DNA of 64,000 nt from NCBI RefSeq assembly GCF_039871875.1, contig NZ_JBDPMD010000034.1, positions 1 through 64,000 of the forward strand. The letters run 5' to 3'. How positions within the stretch are numbered: position 1 is the stretch's first letter; every line of letters begins with the position of its first letter. The notes under the pieces were generated by a model. That model made no database searches. It had not been told where the DNA came from and worked only from the letters and a program-made list of their open reading frames with translations. The DNA is from Sphaerisporangium sp039871875 (GTDB lineage Bacteria > Actinomycetota > Actinomycetes > Streptosporangiales > Streptosporangiaceae). The translations under genes and the position numbers were made by a program. Positions 27,021 through 35,569 of the stretch are shown piece after piece.

Positions 27021-28049
27021 ATGACCGTTGCCGAAGAACGCAGTGGCGGAAGCGGGCCCGAGGAGGGCGCCGACGCCGATCTCGGCCTGCTGCAGCAGGC
27101 CTTGTCGGAGGTCCGGCGTGTCATCGTCGGCCAGGACCACATGGTGGAGCGGCTGCTTGTGGCGCTGCTCGCCCGTGGTCACTGCCTGCTCGAAGGAGTG
27201 CCGGGTGTCGCCAAGACACTGGCGGCCTCCACGCTCGCCACCGTGGTGGGCGGCACCTTCGCCCGCATCCAGTTCACCCCCGACCTGGTGCCGAGTGACA
27301 TCGTCGGCACCCGGGTGTACCACCCCTCCAGCGAGAGCTTCGACATCGAGCTCGGGCCGGTGTTCGCCAACGTCGTCCTCGCCGACGAGGTGAACCGCGC
27401 CCCGGCCAAGGTGCAGTCGGCGCTGCTGGAGGTCATGGCCGAGCGGCAGGTCACCCTGGCGGGCCGCACCCACCCGCTGCCCAAGCCCTTCGTGGTGCTG
27501 GCCACCCAGAACCCGGTGGAGTCCGAGGGCGTCTACCCGCTGCCGGAGGTGCAGCGCGACCGGTTCCTGTTCAAGGTCCGCGTCGGGCACCCCACCGCCG
27601 GTGAGGAGCTGGAGATCCTGCACCGCATGAGCGTGTCGCCGCCGCTGCCGGGCCGGGTGCTCGACCCCGAGCGGCTGATGGCGCTGCAGAAGCTCGCCGA
27701 CCAGGTGTCGGTGCACCAGCTCGTCGCCGACTACGTCGTGCGGCTGGTCATGGCGACCCGCTCCCCCGCCGAGTACGGCCTGCGGCACCTGGAGGAGGCC
27801 ATCGAGATCGGGGTGAGCCCCCGCGCCACCCTCGGCCTGGTGTCGGCCGGCCGGGGCCTGGCCCTGCTGCGCGGCCGCGACTACCTGCTGCCCGACGACG
27901 TGCGCGACGTCGCGGTGGACGTCATCGGGCACCGGCTCATGCTCACCTTCGACGCCCTGGCCGACGGTGTGGAGCCCGACGAGGTGGTGCGGCAGATCCT
28001 CGCGTCGGTGCCTCCGCCCCTGGTGGTCTGGAACCAGGCGCAGCGGTGA
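27021..28049 (+). CDS. MoxR-family AAA+ ATPase
   Basis: 342 residues. Walker A GVPGVAKT, Walker B VVLADEVNRAPAKVQSALLEVMAERQVT and sensor VLATQNPVESEGVYPLPEVQRDRF are the MoxR signatures. ATG 27021 or ATG 27012 (three residues longer) are both possible. MoxR ATPases act as chaperones or metal-insertion factors with VWA-domain partners. The next two genes are such partners and overlap by 4 bp each, the same order as moxR1-Rv1480-Rv1481 in mycobacteria, so a stress or envelope maturation role is likely. Confidence 0.93.
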   Translation: MTVAEERSGGSGPEEGADADLGLLQQALSEVRRVIVGQDHMVERLLVALLARGHCLLEGVPGVAKTLAASTLATVVGGTFARIQFTPDLVPSDIVGTRVYHPSSESFDIELGPVFANVVLADEVNRAPAKVQSALLEVMAERQVTLAGRTHPLPKPFVVLATQNPVESEGVYPLPEVQRDRFLFKVRVGHPTAGEELEILHRMSVSPPLPGRVLDPERLMALQKLADQVSVHQLVADYVVRLVMATRSPAEYGLRHLEEAIEIGVSPRATLGLVSAGRGLALLRGRDYLLPDDVRDVAVDVIGHRLMLTFDALADGVEPDEVVRQILASVPPPLVVWNQAQR

Positions 28050-29089
28050 CCGCCGCCGAAGCCCCCGACGACGCCAAGCCCCCGCAGCCGCCGCCCAAGC
28101 AGCCACCCGAGCAGGTGGAACGCCCGCAGGGCACCGGCGGCGGGCACGGCCCCGAGCACGCCCTGCGGCGGCTGGAGCTCACCGTGGTACGGCGCCTGGA
28201 CGGCCTGCTGCAGGGCCGCCACCAGGGCCTGCTGCCCGGGCCGGGCAGCGAGCCCGGCGACAGCCGCATGTACGTGCCGGGCGAGGACGACGTGCGGCGC
28301 ATGGACTGGGCGGTGACCGCCCGCACCCAGGTGCCGCACGTACGCGACCTGATCGCCGACCGCGAGCTGGAGACCTGGGTGCTGGCCGACCTGTCGCCCA
28401 GCATGGACTTCGGCACCGCCGACATGGAGAAACGCGACCTGGTGATCGCCGCGGTGGGGGCACTCGGGTTCCTCACCACCCGCATCGGCGACCGCTTCGG
28501 GGCGTACGTCATCCAGGGCGAGCAGGTGCACCACATGAGCGCGCGCACCGGGCGGCCCGCCATGTACGCGCTGCTGTCGGCGCTGATGGACACCCCGCGC
28601 GGCCTGCCCGCCGGCGGCCCCACCCGGTTGGGCGAGGTGATCCAGACGCTGGCCGCGGCGCGGCGCAGGCGCGGCCTGCGGGTGGTGGTGTCGGACTTCC
28701 TGGAGCTCGGGCCCGGCGGGGAGCCGGACGCCGTGCGCACCTGGGAGCGTCCGATGCGCCGCCTCGCGGCCCGCCACCAGGTGCTGGCCGTCGAGGTCGT
28801 CGACCCGCGTGAGCTGGAGCTGCCCGACGTCGGGCTGATCACGCTGACCGACCCCGAGACCGGGCACACCCGGCAGATCCACCTCACGCCGAAGATCCGC
28901 CGCGCCTACGCCGACGCGGCGGCACGCCAGCGCGAGGCCAACCGGGTGGCGCTGCGCCGGTGCGGCGCCGCCCACCTGGTGCTTCGCACCGACCGCGACT
29001 GGGTGTACGACATCGCGCAGTACACCCTCAGGCACCGGCGCACCGCCCATCTGGCAGCGCGGCATCCCACCAGGAGGGCCGGCACGTGA
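28046..29089 (+). CDS. DUF58 (VWA-like) protein
   Basis: 347 residues. GTG overlaps the moxR stop (GTGA). A Pro-rich N-terminal tail (about 1-30) precedes the DUF58 hallmark region GDSRMYVPGEDDVRRMDWAVTARTQVPHVRD. ADLSPSMDFG is the MIDAS-like D-x-S-x-S loop. No TM helices are seen, unlike some DUF58 proteins. It is presumed to be the adaptor substrate of MoxR. Confidence 0.9.
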   Translation: MTAAEAPDDAKPPQPPPKQPPEQVERPQGTGGGHGPEHALRRLELTVVRRLDGLLQGRHQGLLPGPGSEPGDSRMYVPGEDDVRRMDWAVTARTQVPHVRDLIADRELETWVLADLSPSMDFGTADMEKRDLVIAAVGALGFLTTRIGDRFGAYVIQGEQVHHMSARTGRPAMYALLSALMDTPRGLPAGGPTRLGEVIQTLAAARRRRGLRVVVSDFLELGPGGEPDAVRTWERPMRRLAARHQVLAVEVVDPRELELPDVGLITLTDPETGHTRQIHLTPKIRRAYADAAARQREANRVALRRCGAAHLVLRTDRDWVYDIAQYTLRHRRTAHLAARHPTRRAGT

Positions 29090-30033
29090 TCTTTCTGTCT
29101 CCCGCATGGCTGTGGCTGTTCGCCGGGCTCGCGCTGCTCGTCGCGGCGTACGTCGCGGCGCAGTTCGCCCGCCGGCGCTACGCCGTCCGGTTCACCAACC
29201 TGGCGCTGCTGAGCTACGTGGCACCCGAACGCCCCGGCTGGCGCCGCCACGTGCCCGCCGTGCTGTTCCTGGTCATGATGAGCCTGCTGGTGCTGGCCGC
29301 CGCGCGGCCCGCCGACGCCACCCGGGTGCCCCGGGACCGGGCGACCATCATCGTGGCGGTGGACATCTCGTTGTCCATGGAAGCCGCGGACGTCACCCCG
29401 ACCCGCCTGGTCGCCGCCCAGCAGGCGGCGCAGCAGTTCGTCAAGGACCTGCCGGAACGGTTCAACGTCGGCCTGGTGGCCTTCGCCCGCTCCGCCGCGG
29501 TGGTGGTCTCCCCCACCACCGACCACCTGGCGGTGATCACCGCCATCGGCAACCTGTCCACCCGCCCCGGGACCGCCATCGGTGAAGCGGTGTTCAACTC
29601 ACTGGACGCCGTCCGCTCCTTCGACCAGCGCGCGGTCACCGACCCGCCGCCGTCCGCGATCGTCCTGCTCTCCGACGGCGACAACACCTCCGGCCGCTCG
29701 GTCAACGAGGCGATCCAAGCGGCCCTGGGCGCCAAGATCCCGGTGTCCACCATCGCCTACGGCACCCCAGAAGGCACCGTGAGCATCGACGGCCGCGACG
29801 TACAGGTCCCCGTGAACAAGACCACCCTGCAGTCCCTCGCCGACGGCACCGGCGGCCGCGCCTACACCGCCGAGTCCAGCGACCAACTCCGCGACGTCTA
29901 CAGCCAGATCGGCACCTCCCTGGGCTTCCGGATCGTCCACCAGGAAATCGGCCAGTACTTCACCATCGCCGGCGTCCTGGCAGGCCTCCTGGTGGCCGCC
30001 GCCGCCCTCCTCCTCGGCGCCCGCCTCCCCTGA
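29086..30033 (+). CDS. VWA-domain membrane protein (BatA-like)
   Basis: 315 residues. GTG overlaps the DUF58 stop (GTGA), with CAGGAGGG upstream. Two N-terminal TM helices (about 8-25 and 55-75), a VWA domain with intact MIDAS (AVDISLSM, then SDGDNTSG) and a C-terminal TM helix give a membrane-anchored VWA domain. It completes the moxR-DUF58-VWA operon, probably an envelope-located complex. Confidence 0.9.
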   Translation: MIFLSPAWLWLFAGLALLVAAYVAAQFARRRYAVRFTNLALLSYVAPERPGWRRHVPAVLFLVMMSLLVLAAARPADATRVPRDRATIIVAVDISLSMEAADVTPTRLVAAQQAAQQFVKDLPERFNVGLVAFARSAAVVVSPTTDHLAVITAIGNLSTRPGTAIGEAVFNSLDAVRSFDQRAVTDPPPSAIVLLSDGDNTSGRSVNEAIQAALGAKIPVSTIAYGTPEGTVSIDGRDVQVPVNKTTLQSLADGTGGRAYTAESSDQLRDVYSQIGTSLGFRIVHQEIGQYFTIAGVLAGLLVAAAALLLGARLP

Positions 30034-30073
30034 CCCCCACCCGCCGTCCAACGGACGGACGAGCGGACCGGAC

Positions 30074-30113
30074 GGACGAGCGGACGAGCGGACGAGCGGA
30101 CGAGCGGACGAGC
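30074..30113. repeat. Octanucleotide tandem repeat, five perfect units
   Basis: GGACGAGC repeated five times in perfect phase, with degenerate copies on both sides (30053-30136). It lies in the 311-bp stretch between the VWA gene and the methyltransferase, where no gene is seen. CCGTCC-AAC-GGACGG at 30044-30058 can form a hairpin just past the VWA stop. Copy number is likely to vary between strains. Confidence 0.9.
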
Positions 30114-30344
30114 GGACGGACCGGACGGACGAGCGGGGAATGAGGGACCGACAGAGAACCGACGGGGACCGGGGGACCAACGAGGAACGAACGGGCGGCC
30201 CCGACCCGGCCGCCCGCCGGTCCCCCCCTTCGGCGCCGGTACGGCGGGATCCGGTGCGGCGGAATCGGCGCCGCGCTACGGCGGCAAGGGCGGTCTCGGC
30301 GGGACGCGGGCACTGGGCGGGGGTTGGTAACGTCTGTGCACGTG

Positions 30345-30986
30345 ATGGCCAAGCAGGCGGGGGCGCAGTACTTCGAGGAGCGGCCGGGGACGGCGGCGCG
30401 GCCGGGGACGGTCGATGTGGTGCTGGCCGATGTGCACCTGCGGCTGGCCACCGACAGCGGGATGTTCTCGCCGGAGCGGCTGGACCCGGGGACACGGGTG
30501 TTGCTGGAGACCGTTCCTCCGCCGCCGCAGGACGGCGATCTGCTGGACCTCGGGTGCGGGTACGGGCCGATCGCGCTGACCATGGCTTCCCGGGCCCCGT
30601 CGGCGACGGTGTGGGCGGTGGATGTCAATCGGCGTGCGGTGGAGCTCTGTGCGCGGAACGCCGCGAGCGCCGGCCTTGACAAAGTAAGGTCACTGCATGT
30701 GTCCGAGGTACCACCGGAGTTGCGGTTCGCGGCGATCTGGTCGAACCCGGCGATCCGCATCGGCAAGACCGCGCTGCACGCCATGCTCACCCGGTGGCTG
30801 GACCGGCTGACGCCGGACGGTGCGGCGTATCTGGTGGTGCAGAAGCACCTCGGCGCCGACTCCCTGCAACGGTGGCTCACCGAGCAGGGCCGGCCGGCGG
30901 ACCGCGTCACCTCCCGCTCGGCCTACCGCGTGCTGCGGGTCGCCGCACGCCCGTCCTCCCCCACTTCCACCGACCAGGAACGATGA
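30345..30986 (+). CDS. RsmC-like class I methyltransferase
   Basis: About 213 residues from ATG 30345. LLDLGCGYGPIAL is motif I and WAVDVNRRAVELC motif II. The N-P-P-[FY] catalytic motif of RsmC/MTS methylases appears as SNPAIRIGK. The N-terminal half of RsmC is absent, as in actinobacterial single-domain homologues. GTG 30336 is an alternative and could be leaderless after a TAACGT -10. The stop overlaps the start of the trmH-like gene, so both probably modify RNA and are made together. Confidence 0.82.
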   Translation: MAKQAGAQYFEERPGTAARPGTVDVVLADVHLRLATDSGMFSPERLDPGTRVLLETVPPPPQDGDLLDLGCGYGPIALTMASRAPSATVWAVDVNRRAVELCARNAASAGLDKVRSLHVSEVPPELRFAAIWSNPAIRIGKTALHAMLTRWLDRLTPDGAAYLVVQKHLGADSLQRWLTEQGRPADRVTSRSAYRVLRVAARPSSPTSTDQER

Positions 30987-31555
30987 GAACGCCGATGACC
31001 ACACCAGCCCGCAGGCAGCTCCGGCAGACCGACGTCAAGCGGCTCAACCGCACCTGGCGCCGCGGCACGGAGAAACGGCTGTCGGTGATCCTGGAGTCGG
31101 TCACCGGGCCGTTCAACGTGGGCTCGATCTTCCGCACCGCCGCCGCGTTCGGCGCCGAACGCATGTGGCTGGCGGGGAACTCCACCCCGCCCACCAACCC
31201 CAAGGTCCAGAAGACCGCTCTCGGCACCGACCGGCTGGTCCCCTGGGAGGAGGCCGTCCCGGCGCTGGACGCGGTCCGTGAGGCCAAGCAGGACGGGTAC
31301 ACCGTGATCGCCGTGGAGCTCACCGGGGACGCGGTGCCGCTGCACCAGGCGCGGCTGGACCGCGACGTCTGCCTGGTTCTCGGCAGCGAGGACCACGGCT
31401 GCTCCCCCGCCGTGCTCCAGGCCGCCGACGAGGTGATCTACATCCCGCAGGTCGGCCGGGTCGGCTCGTTCAACGTGGGCGTCGCCGCCGCCATCGTGCT
31501 GGCCGAGACCCGCCGCCAGGAATGGGCCGCCGCCGGGACCGGCGCGCAAGGTTAG
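30983..31555 (+). CDS. SPOUT-class tRNA/rRNA 2'-O-methyltransferase (TrmH-like)
   Basis: 190 residues. ATG 30983 overlaps the previous stop (ATGA) with AGGAACG upstream. The three SpoU motifs are complete: PFNVGSIFRTAAAFG, LVLGSEDHGCSP and IPQVGRVGSFNVGVAAAIVL. The compact length and LTGDAVPLHQARL segment resemble TrmH (Gm18 of tRNA) more than RlmB. SPOUT enzymes act as knotted dimers. Confidence 0.88.
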   Translation: MRTPMTTPARRQLRQTDVKRLNRTWRRGTEKRLSVILESVTGPFNVGSIFRTAAAFGAERMWLAGNSTPPTNPKVQKTALGTDRLVPWEEAVPALDAVREAKQDGYTVIAVELTGDAVPLHQARLDRDVCLVLGSEDHGCSPAVLQAADEVIYIPQVGRVGSFNVGVAAAIVLAETRRQEWAAAGTGAQG

Positions 31556-31863
31556 GGCACCCGGCGTGGAACGCCGGATCACGCGGGGCCGCGCCGGATC
31601 ATGCGGGGCCGCGCCGAGGTGCCGCTCTCGTGCCCGGTGAGGACGGTGCGCGGGAGCAGGGTGCGGGCGTGTCCGGGGAGGCCGCCGGCGGCGGTGGCCC
31701 GGTCTGGAGAACACCGGACGGCGCCGCCGTCACCTGTGACGATGCGGGCGGCGTCCCCCTACGGAGGACCGCGGTCATAGGAGCGGCGGTTGGGTGGTTC
31801 GTGACCCAAATGTTCATCCGCGTGAAGTGACGGAGCGGGGGTGGAAGCGGGATACTCACGGTC
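31556..31863. other. Intergenic region upstream of GDPD
   Basis: About 308 bp without a convincing gene. It contains a perfect-but-one direct duplication (31573-31612) and probably the GDPD promoter near the right end. Confidence 0.45.
31573..31612. repeat. 20-bp tandem duplication
   Basis: GCCGGATCACGCGGGGCCGC at 31573-31592 is followed directly by a copy with one change (CACG to CATG) at 31593-31612. It begins about 17 bases after the TrmH-like stop. Confidence 0.85.
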
Positions 31864-32667
31864 GTGCAGCAGCGTTATCCGTTCCTCGACCACCCGGGGC
31901 CGCTGGCCTTCGCCCACCGGGGCGGGGCCGCCGAGGGCAGGGAGAACACCATGGCCGCGTTCTCCCGGGCCGTCGAGCTCGGGTACGCCTACCTGGAGAC
32001 CGACGCCCACGCCACGGCCGACGGCGTGCTGCTCGCCTTCCACGACCACACCTTGGACCGTGTCACCGACCGGGGCGGCCGGGTCGCCGCCCTGCCCTAC
32101 CGCGAGGTGCGCCGGGCCCTGATCGGCGGCGTGGAGGAGATCCCGCTGCTGGAGGACGTCCTCGGCACCTGGCCGGACGTCCGGGTGAACATCGACGTCA
32201 AGGAGGCCCCGGCGATCGGCCCGCTGGCCGAGGCGATCCGCCGCACCGCCTCCTACGACCGCGTCTGCCTGACCTCGTTCTCCGACATGCGGCTCGCGCG
32301 GGCCCGCATGGCCGTCGGCCGCCCGGTGTGCTCGGCGCTCGGGCCGCGCGGCGTGGCCCGGCTGCGCGCCGCCGCCATGGGCTCGGGCTACGGCCGGCTG
32401 CTCGGCGGCCTGACCCGCCTCGGGGTGCCCTGCGCGCAGATCCCCGTCGGGTTCCGCGGCGTCCGGGTCGCCAGCCGCGCCCTGGTGCGCACCGCCCACG
32501 CCCTCGGCATGCAGGTGCACGTGTGGACGGTCAACGACCCCCGCGTCATGGAGGACCTGCTGGACATCGGTGTGGACGGCATCATGACCGACAACATCTC
32601 CGGCCTGCGCGACGTCCTCAGCGCCCGCGGCCAGTGGCACCCCCACACCCCCGCGGCCCGCGCGTGA
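31864..32667 (+). CDS. Glycerophosphodiester phosphodiesterase
   Basis: 267 residues. The GDPD TIM barrel has the expected metal and catalytic residues: AHRGG near the start, RENT, YLETDAHATADG and FHDHTLDR, then NIDVKE and a C-terminal VWTVNDP and DGIMTDN. No signal peptide, so it is likely cytoplasmic. It hydrolyses glycerophosphodiesters to glycerol 3-phosphate plus an alcohol. GTG start. About 90 bp upstream of the UMF1 transporter. Confidence 0.92.
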   Translation: MQQRYPFLDHPGPLAFAHRGGAAEGRENTMAAFSRAVELGYAYLETDAHATADGVLLAFHDHTLDRVTDRGGRVAALPYREVRRALIGGVEEIPLLEDVLGTWPDVRVNIDVKEAPAIGPLAEAIRRTASYDRVCLTSFSDMRLARARMAVGRPVCSALGPRGVARLRAAAMGSGYGRLLGGLTRLGVPCAQIPVGFRGVRVASRALVRTAHALGMQVHVWTVNDPRVMEDLLDIGVDGIMTDNISGLRDVLSARGQWHPHTPAARA

Positions 32668-32758
32668 CCCTCCTGCGCCTCGGTGCCCCTGGCCGCAGCG
32701 CCTGACCGCCCCTCCCCCCGTGACGCCCCCGCCAAGGCCAGGAAGGCCAGGAGAACCG

Positions 32759-34105
32759 ATGAGCACCCCCGTCCTCGCCGAGGAGACACCGACGGCGCGC
32801 CGGCGCGAGCAGCGCGGCTGGTACTGGTACGACTTCGCCAACTCCGGGTTCCAGACCACGGTGATCACCGTGTTCCTCGGGCCGTACCTGACCACGCTGG
32901 CCGAGAACGCCGCGGGCGGGGAGAACGGCTTCGTGCCCTTCCTCGGGTTCGACTTCCGGGCCACGGCCTACTTCTCGGCGATCGTCTCCATCTCGGTGGT
33001 CCTGCAGATCGTCGTGATGCCGATCGCGGGGGCGCTGGCCGACCACACCGGCCGCAAACGTGAGCTGCTCGGCCTGTTCGCCTACCTCGGCGCGGCGGCC
33101 ACCCTCGGTTTCTACTTCGTGGACGGCCAGGCGTACGTGCTCGGCGGCGTGCTGTTCATCGTGGCCAACGTGGCGTTCGGCGCGGCGATGGTGGTGTACA
33201 ACTCGTTCCTGCCGCAGATCGCCGGGGCCGAGGAGCGCGACACGGTGTCCTCACGCGGCTGGGGGTTCGGCTACCTCGGCGGTTTCCTGCTGCTGGCGGT
33301 CAACCTGTTCCTGTACCAGGGCAGCGGGGTCGAGGAGGGCCTCGCGGTGCGCATCAGCCTGGCCTCGGCGGGCCTGTGGTGGGCGGTGTTCACCGTGATC
33401 CCGCTGCTGCGGCTGCGCAACCGCCCGGTCGCCACGCACGACGCCACGCCCGGCCAGGCCGTGATCGGCAGCTTCCGTCAGCTCGGCCGCACCATCGCGG
33501 GGCTGCGGCGCTACCCGCGCAGCATGCTGTTCCTGGTGGCTTACCTGATCTACAACGACGGCGTGCAGACGGTGATCTCGTTCTCGGCGACCTACGCCGA
33601 CCAGGAGCTCGGGCTGGGCAAGACCACGCAGATCACCGCGATCCTGATGGTGCAGTTCGTGGCGTTCGGCGGGGCGCTGCTGCTCGGGCGGCTGGCGTTC
33701 CGGTTCGGCACCAAACGCACCGTGCTGGCCAGCCTGGTGGTGTGGACGGCCGTGGTCGCGGTGGCGTACTTCCTGCAGGCCGGCGCGGAGGTGCAGTTCT
33801 ACGCCATCGCCTTCCTGATCGCGATCGTGCTCGGCGGCACGCAGGCGCTGTCGCGGTCGCTGTACTCGCTGGTGATCCCGGCGGGCAAGGAGGCGGAGTA
33901 CTTCAGCCTGTACGAGGTCAGCGACAAGGGGTCGGCGTTCCTCGGGTCGCTCACCCTGACCATGGCGCTGCAGATCACCGGCAGCTACCGCACGGCCATC
34001 CTGTCCCTGGTGATCTTCTTCGTGGTCGGTTTCGTGCTGCTGCTGATCGTCAACCTGCCGCGCGCGGTGCGTGAGGCGGGCAACGAGGTGCCCGCTCACC
34101 TGTGA
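32759..34105 (+). CDS. UMF1-family (Atg22-like) MFS transporter
   Basis: 448 residues from ATG 32759 with AGGAGAAC upstream. The family hallmark YWYDFANSGFQTTVITVFLGPYL opens the protein. LADHTGRKRE is the MFS loop 2-3 motif, and about 12 TM helices follow. Fungal Atg22 exports vacuolar amino acids; substrates of bacterial UMF1 members are not established. Possibly co-transcribed with GDPD. Confidence 0.88.
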   Translation: MSTPVLAEETPTARRREQRGWYWYDFANSGFQTTVITVFLGPYLTTLAENAAGGENGFVPFLGFDFRATAYFSAIVSISVVLQIVVMPIAGALADHTGRKRELLGLFAYLGAAATLGFYFVDGQAYVLGGVLFIVANVAFGAAMVVYNSFLPQIAGAEERDTVSSRGWGFGYLGGFLLLAVNLFLYQGSGVEEGLAVRISLASAGLWWAVFTVIPLLRLRNRPVATHDATPGQAVIGSFRQLGRTIAGLRRYPRSMLFLVAYLIYNDGVQTVISFSATYADQELGLGKTTQITAILMVQFVAFGGALLLGRLAFRFGTKRTVLASLVVWTAVVAVAYFLQAGAEVQFYAIAFLIAIVLGGTQALSRSLYSLVIPAGKEAEYFSLYEVSDKGSAFLGSLTLTMALQITGSYRTAILSLVIFFVVGFVLLLIVNLPRAVREAGNEVPAHL

Positions 34106-34114
34106 CCACCTGGA

Positions 34115-34134
34115 CGGACGGGAACAGCCGTCCG
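34115..34134 (+). terminator. Hairpin after the UMF1 gene
   Basis: CGGACGG (34115-34121) and CCGTCCG (34128-34134) with a 6-nt loop, ten bases past the stop codon. Confidence 0.55.
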
Positions 34135-34216
34135 CTTGGGGCCGTTGAGAGGGGACGGATCGGGCGAGCGCCGCGCAGGAGGGCGCGAAAAGCGCGATTG
34201 GATCACCCCAAGGGTG

Positions 34217-34242
34217 GGAATCCATCCACGGTATCAAGCGTT
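34217..34242 (+). promoter_or_regulatory. SigR-type (disulphide stress) promoter of rbpA
   Basis: GGAAT at 34217-34221, exactly 18 bases, then GTT at 34240-34242: a perfect match to the SigR/SigH consensus GGAAT-N18-GTT. It lies about 55 bp upstream of the rbpA start. rbpA of Streptomyces coelicolor is a known SigR target, which supports the assignment. Confidence 0.85.
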
Positions 34243-34296
34243 GTAAGCCGTGGAGACCCACCCCTCACAGATGGGGCCCTCAGGAGGCATTGAAAC

Positions 34297-34641
34297 ATGG
34301 GCGAGCGTGCACTTCGCGGTACCCGGCTCGGAGCCACCAGCTACGAGAACGACCGCAACACCGATCTGGCGCCACGCCAGGAGGTGCCCTACACCTGCCC
34401 GAAGGGCCACCGGTTCGATGTGCCCCTCGCCGCCGAGGCGGAGATCCCGGCGACGTGGGAGTGCCGCAGCTGCGGCGCCACGGCGCTGCGGGTCGACGCC
34501 GAGCAGCCCCAGCAGAAGAAGGCGAAGCCGCCGCGCACACATTGGGACATGCTGCTGGAGCGTCGCACGATCGAAGACCTCGAAGAGGTGTTGAACGAGC
34601 GGCTGGCCATCCTTCGGGCTCAACGGCGCAAGAGCGCCTGA
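34297..34641 (+). CDS. rbpA: RNA polymerase-binding protein RbpA
   Basis: 114 residues, the normal length. The N-terminal tail ends in RGTRLGATSYENDRN; the core has YTCPKGHRFDVPL and TWECRSCG; the C-terminal sigma-interacting helix is THWDMLLERRTIEDLEEVLNERL. A strong AGGAGG precedes the ATG. RbpA binds the primary sigma factor, stabilises open complexes and raises basal rifampicin tolerance. The only actinobacterial rbpA I see here; helD, another RNA polymerase-binding factor, is 5 kb away. Confidence 0.97.
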   Translation: MGERALRGTRLGATSYENDRNTDLAPRQEVPYTCPKGHRFDVPLAAEAEIPATWECRSCGATALRVDAEQPQQKKAKPPRTHWDMLLERRTIEDLEEVLNERLAILRAQRRKSA

Positions 34642-34670
34642 CCACCTGACCGTCAGAACCGACCGGCGTG

Positions 34671-34705
34671 CGCGGGCCACGGAAGTGGCCCGCGGGCGCC
34701 TTTTT
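34671..34705 (+). terminator. Rho-independent terminator of rbpA
   Basis: Perfect 10-bp stem CGCGGGCCAC / GTGGCCCGCG with a GGAA loop (34671-34694), followed shortly by CCTTTTTC. The clearest intrinsic terminator in the window. Confidence 0.9.
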
Positions 34706-34759
34706 CATGCCCGGTGGCCTTCCTCGGCCGGCCGGGGTCCCTCGTGGGGCGGGCCGGCG

Positions 34760-35242
34760 TCAGGCGTCCGCGGCGGGGAGGGTGCTCCTGAGGCGGGTGA
34801 TCAGGTCGTCGCGATCGACACCGGCCAGAGCGAGAGCCCGGGGGACGGTGCCGGCCTCGGCCCGCAGGATGCCGAGCAAAAGGTGCCCGGGGCGCAGGTC
34901 CTTCTTGCGGGAGACGCTCGAGAAGCCGCGTTCCAGGGCCAGTCTGGCCGAGGCGCCGAGCTTGGCCGGCGGGGTGCCCGCGGGGCTCGGCGGCGGCAGG
35001 CGGAAGGTGCCCGCGGAGACGCCGGCCGCGTTGAGGCTGTGCTCGAACTCGCGGTCCAGCGCGTCCCGTACGGCCCGGTGGTCCAGCCCGGCGGACGTCA
35101 GGACCTCGCGGGAGGCCGCGTCGCCCTCGGCGGCGATCGCCAGCAGCAGGTGGTGCGCCTCGATCGTCTCCGACCCGTCGTGCCGGGCGTCGTGCCCGCC
35201 CCGCTCGACGATCGTGTTGATGTACTCGTCGATGACCGCCAT
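34760..35242 (-). CDS. Clp N-terminal (Clp-R) domain protein
   Basis: 160 residues made of the two Clp_N repeats: EAHHLLLAIAAEGDAASREVLTSAGLD and RPGHLLLGILRAEAGTVPRALALAGVD. No AAA+ domains follow, so it is a stand-alone substrate- or adaptor-binding module, perhaps a decoy or adaptor for ClpC. Start ATG 35242 has CAGGAGG upstream. It is translated 2 bp after the HTH gene ends, so the pair is one operon under the large operator at 35477-35524. Confidence 0.88.
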   Translation of the reverse strand: MAVIDEYINTIVERGGHDARHDGSETIEAHHLLLAIAAEGDAASREVLTSAGLDHRAVRDALDREFEHSLNAAGVSAGTFRLPPPSPAGTPPAKLGASARLALERGFSSVSRKKDLRPGHLLLGILRAEAGTVPRALALAGVDRDDLITRLRSTLPAADA

Positions 35243-35244
35243 GG

Positions 35245-35475
35245 TCAGCGCCTCCTGAGCTTCACACCCGCGTCGATGAGCCGTCTGGCGTGCTTCTTGT
35301 GCACCGCCTGACGTGTCACGCCGAGGGCCTCGGCGACCTGCGGCCAGCTCCACCCCGCCCGCATCGCCTGCTCGACGGCGGCGTCCTCGATCCTGTCCGC
35401 CAGCCGCCGGAGCGCGGCCACGGCGGCCAGCGCGTCGGCGGGATCCGCGGGAACGGGTGACTCGGCATCGGACAT
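35245..35475 (-). CDS. Small HTH protein coupled to the Clp-N gene
   Basis: 76 residues. The C-terminal half RAGWSWPQVAEALGVTRQAVHKKHARR is a sigma-70 region 4-like HTH; the N-terminal half is an amphipathic Ala/Leu helix that could dimerise. The gene begins with no Shine-Dalgarno, directly after a TTGACT-N17-TACGGT promoter that would place the transcript start at the ATG, so it is probably leaderless. The overlapping 48-bp palindrome suggests autoregulation. Confidence 0.8.
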   Translation of the reverse strand: MSDAESPVPADPADALAAVAALRRLADRIEDAAVEQAMRAGWSWPQVAEALGVTRQAVHKKHARRLIDAGVKLRRR

Positions 35476-35476
35476 G

Positions 35477-35524
35477 TAAGCAACCGTAGTTGACTACACG
35501 GCTCCAGTCAACTCGGGTTGCTTA
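35477..35524 (-). promoter_or_regulatory. Promoter inside a 48-bp palindromic operator
   Basis: Arms 35477-35495 and 35506-35524 (19 bp each) match at 17 of 19 positions around a 10-bp centre; each carries AAGCAACC and AGTTGACT blocks. On the minus strand TTGACT (35506-35511), a 17-bp spacer and TACGGT (35483-35488) form a good -35/-10 pair lying within the palindrome, so a bound regulator would block polymerase. Confidence 0.8.
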
Positions 35525-35569
35525 ACGTGGGCCCGCACCGTGACCGCGAGCCGGCGCCCGGACAGGACG

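Noticed and set aside
30053..30140. Octamer repeat as part of a coding sequence
   Set aside because: An 8-bp period cannot keep one reading frame, and neither neighbouring gene extends into it with a credible start.
30345..31555. Restriction-modification or defence methylase
   Set aside because: The pair matches RsmC-like and SpoU/TrmH RNA methyltransferases; no target-recognition domain or endonuclease is nearby.
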